A stretch of DNA of 64,000 nt from Lachnospiraceae bacterium (GTDB lineage: Bacteria; Bacillota; Clostridia; Lachnospirales; Lachnospiraceae). The notes below the pieces were generated by a model that had not been told where the DNA came from, did no database searches, and worked only from the letters and a program-made list of their open reading frames with translations. Of this stretch, positions 60,856 to 64,000 are shown one piece after another (the first letter of the stretch is position 1; each line of letters opens with the position of its first letter). Position numbers and translations under genes: made by a program. The stretch is from contig JAAVBZ010000045.1 of assembly GCA_014803415.1 (NCBI GenBank), positions 266,920-330,919 on the forward strand, read 5' to 3'.

Positions 60856-61069
60856 GTATTTCCAATACAGGGAAAACCAATGCAATAAAATATAGATATA
60901 TAAAATACTAAAGAATAAAATACAGAATGATAAAATATCTATTCCTTTCCTATCCGTCTTTTATCTGATAATCCAATTTTTCCTATCATAGGAAGTGAAT
61001 GGAAGGGAAACGAATGTAGACAACATAGTTATTCATTTATGCCTTAATTACCCCTTATCAATGGCAAAT

Positions 61070-61121
61070 AGCCAAGTCAAGGATTTACCGCTTTAGCGGC
61101 GTTTACGTCCTTGACTTGGCT
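61070..61121. repeat. Large perfect stem-loop with nested inner hairpin
   Basis: AGCCAAGTCAAGGA (61070-61083) / TCCTTGACTTGGCT (61108-61121); inner CCGC-ttta-GCGG. Confidence 0.85.
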
Positions 61122-61208
61122 GTTTGGCGTTGATAGTCTGGGAACGGCATAAAAAAGAATTTGCCGGGCTTTCTTTTAAGCCTGCGGAGGATATATAACT
61201 AAGGAAAC

Positions 61209-61250
61209 GCCGGAGAGTGATGTAAACTGTCATTCTCCGGCACTTTTTCG
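61209..61250 (+). terminator. Intrinsic terminator
   Basis: GCCGGAGA...TCTCCGGC followed by a T-rich tract. Confidence 0.75.
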
Positions 61251-61290
61251 TATTTCAGAAACCTTTAAATGATTATCGAATACGAGCTAA

Positions 61291-61319
61291 TTTACATATA
61301 AAAAAAAGAATGATATAAT
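61291..61319 (+). promoter_or_regulatory. Candidate promoter
   Basis: TTTACA, 17-nt spacer, TATAAT. Confidence 0.6.
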
Positions 61320-61508
61320 ACAAATCACAATGTTAATTCAGATCGCAGAGAAGAAAGGATATTGTTATGAAATTGAAACGTTTACTCTAGCTCCATGCGG
61401 TTCTAGTATTGGCAATGCGTGTGGAGCGTTAAAAATGTTGCCGCATTTCATTACTGAATGATACAGAATCCGCATTCTAATAAAATTAGAATTAAGGAGC
61501 GGTTCAGA

Positions 61509-61778
61509 ATGAAATATGAAAATGCAGATAATATCTTTCCAGAGAAATTGCTGCTTGAAATCAGACGATTTATGCCAGAGGGATATGTATATATTTCTCC
61601 CCAAAGTAGTCGTAAAGAATGGGGAAGTGTTTCGGGACAAAAAAAGGAACTGGAAAAAAGAAACAGTGAAATATATAAGGAATATCTTGCCGGCAAAAGT
61701 GTTGATGCAATTTCAAAAGAACGGTATTTATCTAAAAGTTCAATTTATAGAATATTGAAGCAATTTGAACATATGTGA
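61509..61778 (+). CDS. CD3324-like small HTH protein
   Basis: MKYENADNIFPEKLLLEIRRFMPEGYVYISPQSSRKEWGSVSGQKKELEKRN; C-terminal GKSVDAISKERYLSKSSIYRILKQ. Confidence 0.75.
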   Translation: MKYENADNIFPEKLLLEIRRFMPEGYVYISPQSSRKEWGSVSGQKKELEKRNSEIYKEYLAGKSVDAISKERYLSKSSIYRILKQFEHM

Positions 61779-61782
61779 TGAA

Positions 61783-61812
61783 AAGCCGCAGTTTTCGGAC
61801 TGTGGCTTTTTT
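61783..61812 (+). terminator. Intrinsic terminator
   Basis: AAGCCGCAGT-tttcgg-ACTGTGGCTT then T-run. Confidence 0.85.
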
Positions 61813-61903
61813 TATTGAAAATGCTACAATGAGTTTTCAATAGCGGAAATGGGCTGTTTTTGTGATATTCTTTTTATATAAATGACAACAAGGAGGTAGT
61901 GTT

Positions 61904-62323
61904 ATGTTAGAAATAAGAAAAGTTGAAAAGGAAGATAAGGAATGTTGGTTTTCAATAGATCAACACATATCAGAAGAGGAATTTTATAGCAAAGTGAATA
62001 ACCAAACCGGATATATTATTTGGAAAGACGGTAATCCGATAGGCGTATTACGCTATAATCTGTTTTGGGACAGCGTTCCATTCGTTACTTTGATTTACCT
62101 TAAAGAGGAACAACGAGAAAAAGGAATTGGTAAAGAAGTAATGCTGCACTGGGAAAAACAAATGAAAACAAAAGGGCATAAGGTTGTTATGACATCTACA
62201 CAAGTAGATGAAACCGCTCAGCATTTTTATCGGCAAATCGGTTATAAAGATTGCGGTTGTCTGGTTCTTGACATTCCAGAACTTAAACAGCCTATGGAAA
62301 TGTTTTTGATAAAGAGAATTTAA
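61904..62323 (+). CDS. GNAT family N-acetyltransferase
   Basis: VTLIYLKEEQREKGIGKEVMLHWEKQMKTKGHKVVMTSTQVDETAQHFYRQIGYKDCG; AAGGAGG RBS. Confidence 0.88.
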   Translation: MLEIRKVEKEDKECWFSIDQHISEEEFYSKVNNQTGYIIWKDGNPIGVLRYNLFWDSVPFVTLIYLKEEQREKGIGKEVMLHWEKQMKTKGHKVVMTSTQVDETAQHFYRQIGYKDCGCLVLDIPELKQPMEMFLIKRI

Positions 62324-62335
62324 GGGAGGGTTGCT

Positions 62336-63097
62336 ATGTTATATCAGAATATATTAGATGAAATTGTTGACAAAAGCAAAATAATTTTTAAGGAGGATCT
62401 TACAGGTATATATTTGCATGGTTCATTGGCGATGGGGTGTTTCAATCCAAATAAAAGTGATATTGATTTAATTATTGTAATTAAAAATAACATCACAGAT
62501 ATTCAGAAATTACAGTTTATGAACCATGTTGTAGAATTGAATAAAATAGCTCCAAGTAAAGGAATTGAATTGAGTATTGTCAAGAAAGAATATTGTAGAA
62601 AATTTCTTTATCCCACACCATTTGAATTACATTTTTCAAATGCACATTTGCAATGGTTTATTGATAACCCAACAGATTATATTCATAAAATGAATGGTAC
62701 AGATAAGGATTTGGCTGCACATTTTAAAATCATAAAGAAGTATGGCGTGGTATTGCAAGGGGAGGAAATAAATGATGTATTTGCTGATGTGCCAAGAAAA
62801 GAGTACATTGATAGCATTTGGTATGATGTTGAGGGAGCTAAGGAAGATATATTGGAAGAACCTATTTATGTAATCTTGAACTTATGCAGAGTTGCGGCTT
62901 TCCTCAAAAACGATTTAATTCTTTCCAAAAAGCAGGGCGGAGAGTGGGCACTACAAAACCTTTCAGTACAATACCATGCTTTAATCTCAAAGGCATTACA
63001 AAGTTGTATGATTGGAAATGAGATGGACTTAGATAATATGGAAGCACAAAAATTTGCTGATTATATGTTGCAGCTGATAAATGATATGTTAATTTAA
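62336..63097 (+). CDS. Aminoglycoside nucleotidyltransferase-like protein (ANT/AadA-like)
   Basis: LTGIYLHGSLAMGCFNPNKSDIDLIIVI (GSxxxGxxxxxSDIDL) plus C-terminal helical domain ILNLCRVAAFL. Confidence 0.8.
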   Translation: MLYQNILDEIVDKSKIIFKEDLTGIYLHGSLAMGCFNPNKSDIDLIIVIKNNITDIQKLQFMNHVVELNKIAPSKGIELSIVKKEYCRKFLYPTPFELHFSNAHLQWFIDNPTDYIHKMNGTDKDLAAHFKIIKKYGVVLQGEEINDVFADVPRKEYIDSIWYDVEGAKEDILEEPIYVILNLCRVAAFLKNDLILSKKQGGEWALQNLSVQYHALISKALQSCMIGNEMDLDNMEAQKFADYMLQLINDMLI

Positions 63098-63121
63098 AAA
63101 GTTGACGTCACGACTTAATTT

Positions 63122-63244
63122 ATGAAATACCATTTAGGCGTTGTCAATGTGATTTACAACCTGCGGAAAAAGATTGAGCCAGATAGTAAAAACCCAATCT
63201 ATATAAAAACTGTGTTAGGTGTCGGCTATAAATTCAATGGATAA
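63122..63244 (+). pseudogene. C-terminal fragment of an OmpR-type response regulator
   Basis: GVVNVIYNLRKKIEPDSKNPIYIKTVLGVGYKFNG*; no receiver domain upstream. Confidence 0.75.
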
Positions 63245-63245
63245 G

Positions 63246-63290
63246 CACCGGGCAAGGTAGTTTGATTGACTGTCATTCCCGGTGTCTTTT
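63246..63290 (+). terminator. Intrinsic terminator after the response regulator fragment
   Basis: CACCGGG...CCCGGTG followed by TCTTTTTC. Confidence 0.75.
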
Positions 63291-63506
63291 TCTGCTTTTT
63301 CTAAGAGGGTAAAGCCAGCTTTAGTTGGCTTTGGATGCATTCTCAACAAACAAATTTTCACAAGTCCATAGGACACCAATGTGAAAATTTTACGGGATTG
63401 AGTACTCAATCCCTATGCTTGCTATTCCACTATTCTAAACTTTTTATAAATTTTCCAAAAAACTTGCCAGATCTTCTCTCGTGTGCGTAGTAAGGGTAAA
63501 GGGGTA

Positions 63507-63532
63507 AGTCACATACCTCGCGGTATGTGACT
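63507..63532. repeat. Perfect inverted repeat
   Basis: AGTCACATACC-tcgc-GGTATGTGACT. Confidence 0.85.
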
Positions 63533-63664
63533 CTCGCGGCAGTCGCCAAATGTACGTGCAAGCACGTCCACTTGGCTCGTTGCTCGCGGAATTTACGCTA
63601 TTTTCGTTATAGTGTACTTGCCACTTCTCATAAAATTTAGGGAAACCGTCGAAGGAGAAAGTTT

Positions 63665-63829
63665 ATGCTAAAAACGGATAACGCTCCTACGCCCGATACT
63701 CAAATACGCAAAGACAAAATGAGGCTGACAGTTACCAATATCTACCCCGCCTTTCAGAAAAAATCAGAGCAGGAAACCCGACAGGAAATCGAGGCCCTGC
63801 TCTATCAAATTTTCAAAAAATATGCGTAA
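63665..63829 (+). CDS. Small conserved element protein preceding the serine recombinase
   Basis: MLKTDNAPTPDTQIRKDKMRLTVTNIYPAFQKKSEQETRQEIEALLYQIFKKYA*; RBS gaaggagaaag; not in the ORF track because it is short. Confidence 0.7.
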   Translation: MLKTDNAPTPDTQIRKDKMRLTVTNIYPAFQKKSEQETRQEIEALLYQIFKKYA

Positions 63830-63870
63830 GTCCCTTGCAAAACAATCATACAAACGGTATGATCTGTTTG

Positions 63871-63897
63871 ATGTAAAATCCCATAAGGATTTTACAT
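63871..63897. repeat. Perfect inverted repeat upstream of the serine recombinase
   Basis: ATGTAAAATCC-cataa-GGATTTTACAT. Confidence 0.85.
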
Positions 63898-63935
63898 TGG
63901 GTATTGCGTCTTACGTTTTGGGAGGTAGATACTAA

Positions 63936-64000
63936 ATGTACGACGCATTATATGCAAGACAGTCAATCGAAAAAAAGGACAGCATATCCGTAGAAAGCCA
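63936..64000 (+). CDS. Large serine recombinase (TnpX-like), N-terminus only
   Basis: MYDALYARQSIEKKDSISVESQ...; YxRxS catalytic serine motif; GGAGGT RBS; truncated by the window edge. Confidence 0.8.
   Translation, partial: MYDALYARQSIEKKDSISVES

Larger units (their letters stand above)
60433..64000. mobile_element. Mobile-element-like accessory region, right side cut by window edge; left boundary approximate
   Basis: Decayed plasmid/ICE-type HTH gene, gene fragments, strong inverted repeats, resistance-type cargo genes, and a large serine recombinase start. Confidence 0.6.

Noticed and set aside
60853-60990. Stop-codon recoding (TAA/TAG/TGA read as amino acids)
   Set aside because: All three stop types appear, upstream frameshifts exist, and the neighbouring genes use normal stops; pseudogene decay is simpler
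63215-63409. 64-aa minus-strand ORF
   Set aside because: It overlaps the terminator and the response-regulator fragment, with no RBS or recognisable motif
1-64000. CRISPR array, tRNA or rRNA genes
   Set aside because: Reading through the window showed no regularly spaced repeats, cloverleaf-type sequences or rRNA; not verified with tRNAscan or Infernal

Overview
The window looks like a low-GC Clostridia chromosome segment, probably Lachnospiraceae (inferred from gene order and protein flavour; not verified by search). Positions 1-60,432 are mostly housekeeping genes. From left to right they are: his genes (hisZ-hisG-hisD-hisB-hisI); a radical-SAM/DUF2344/RNase G block; an L21-leader-like region with rplU-prp-rpmA-obgE-yhbY-nadD-yqeK-rsfS; divergent lexA/LysM (yneA-like) genes; a tyrosine recombinase; dtd; a fused PstS-like membrane protein; cstA; rluD-lspA-aroB; sepF/yggS; dacA-like; mgsA-rodA-minE-minD-minC-mrdA-mreD-mreC-mreB-radC; miaA-mutL-mutS-miaB; a putative nuclease; GtrA; a Cys/Arg/Glu-rich small protein; a GH13 debranching enzyme; a UvrD-like helicase; gltX; an [FeFe]-hydrogenase-like protein; feoA/feoB; and cotJA-cotJB-cotJC. 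From about 60,433 to the right edge the sequence becomes an accessory, mobile-element-like region. It holds a decayed replication-type HTH gene, strong inverted repeats, a CD3324-like protein, a GNAT and an ANT/AadA-like nucleotidyltransferase, a response-regulator fragment, and the start of a large serine recombinase cut by the window edge. I saw no rRNA, tRNA or CRISPR array. I did not find a clearly new multi-gene system. The best leads are the three-arm competing inverted repeat at 17,764-17,859, the PD-(D/E)XK-like protein beside mutS/miaB, the low-complexity Cys-rich protein at 48.8 kb, the PBP2 insertion, the LexA-box cluster at 14 kb, and the element at the right edge.
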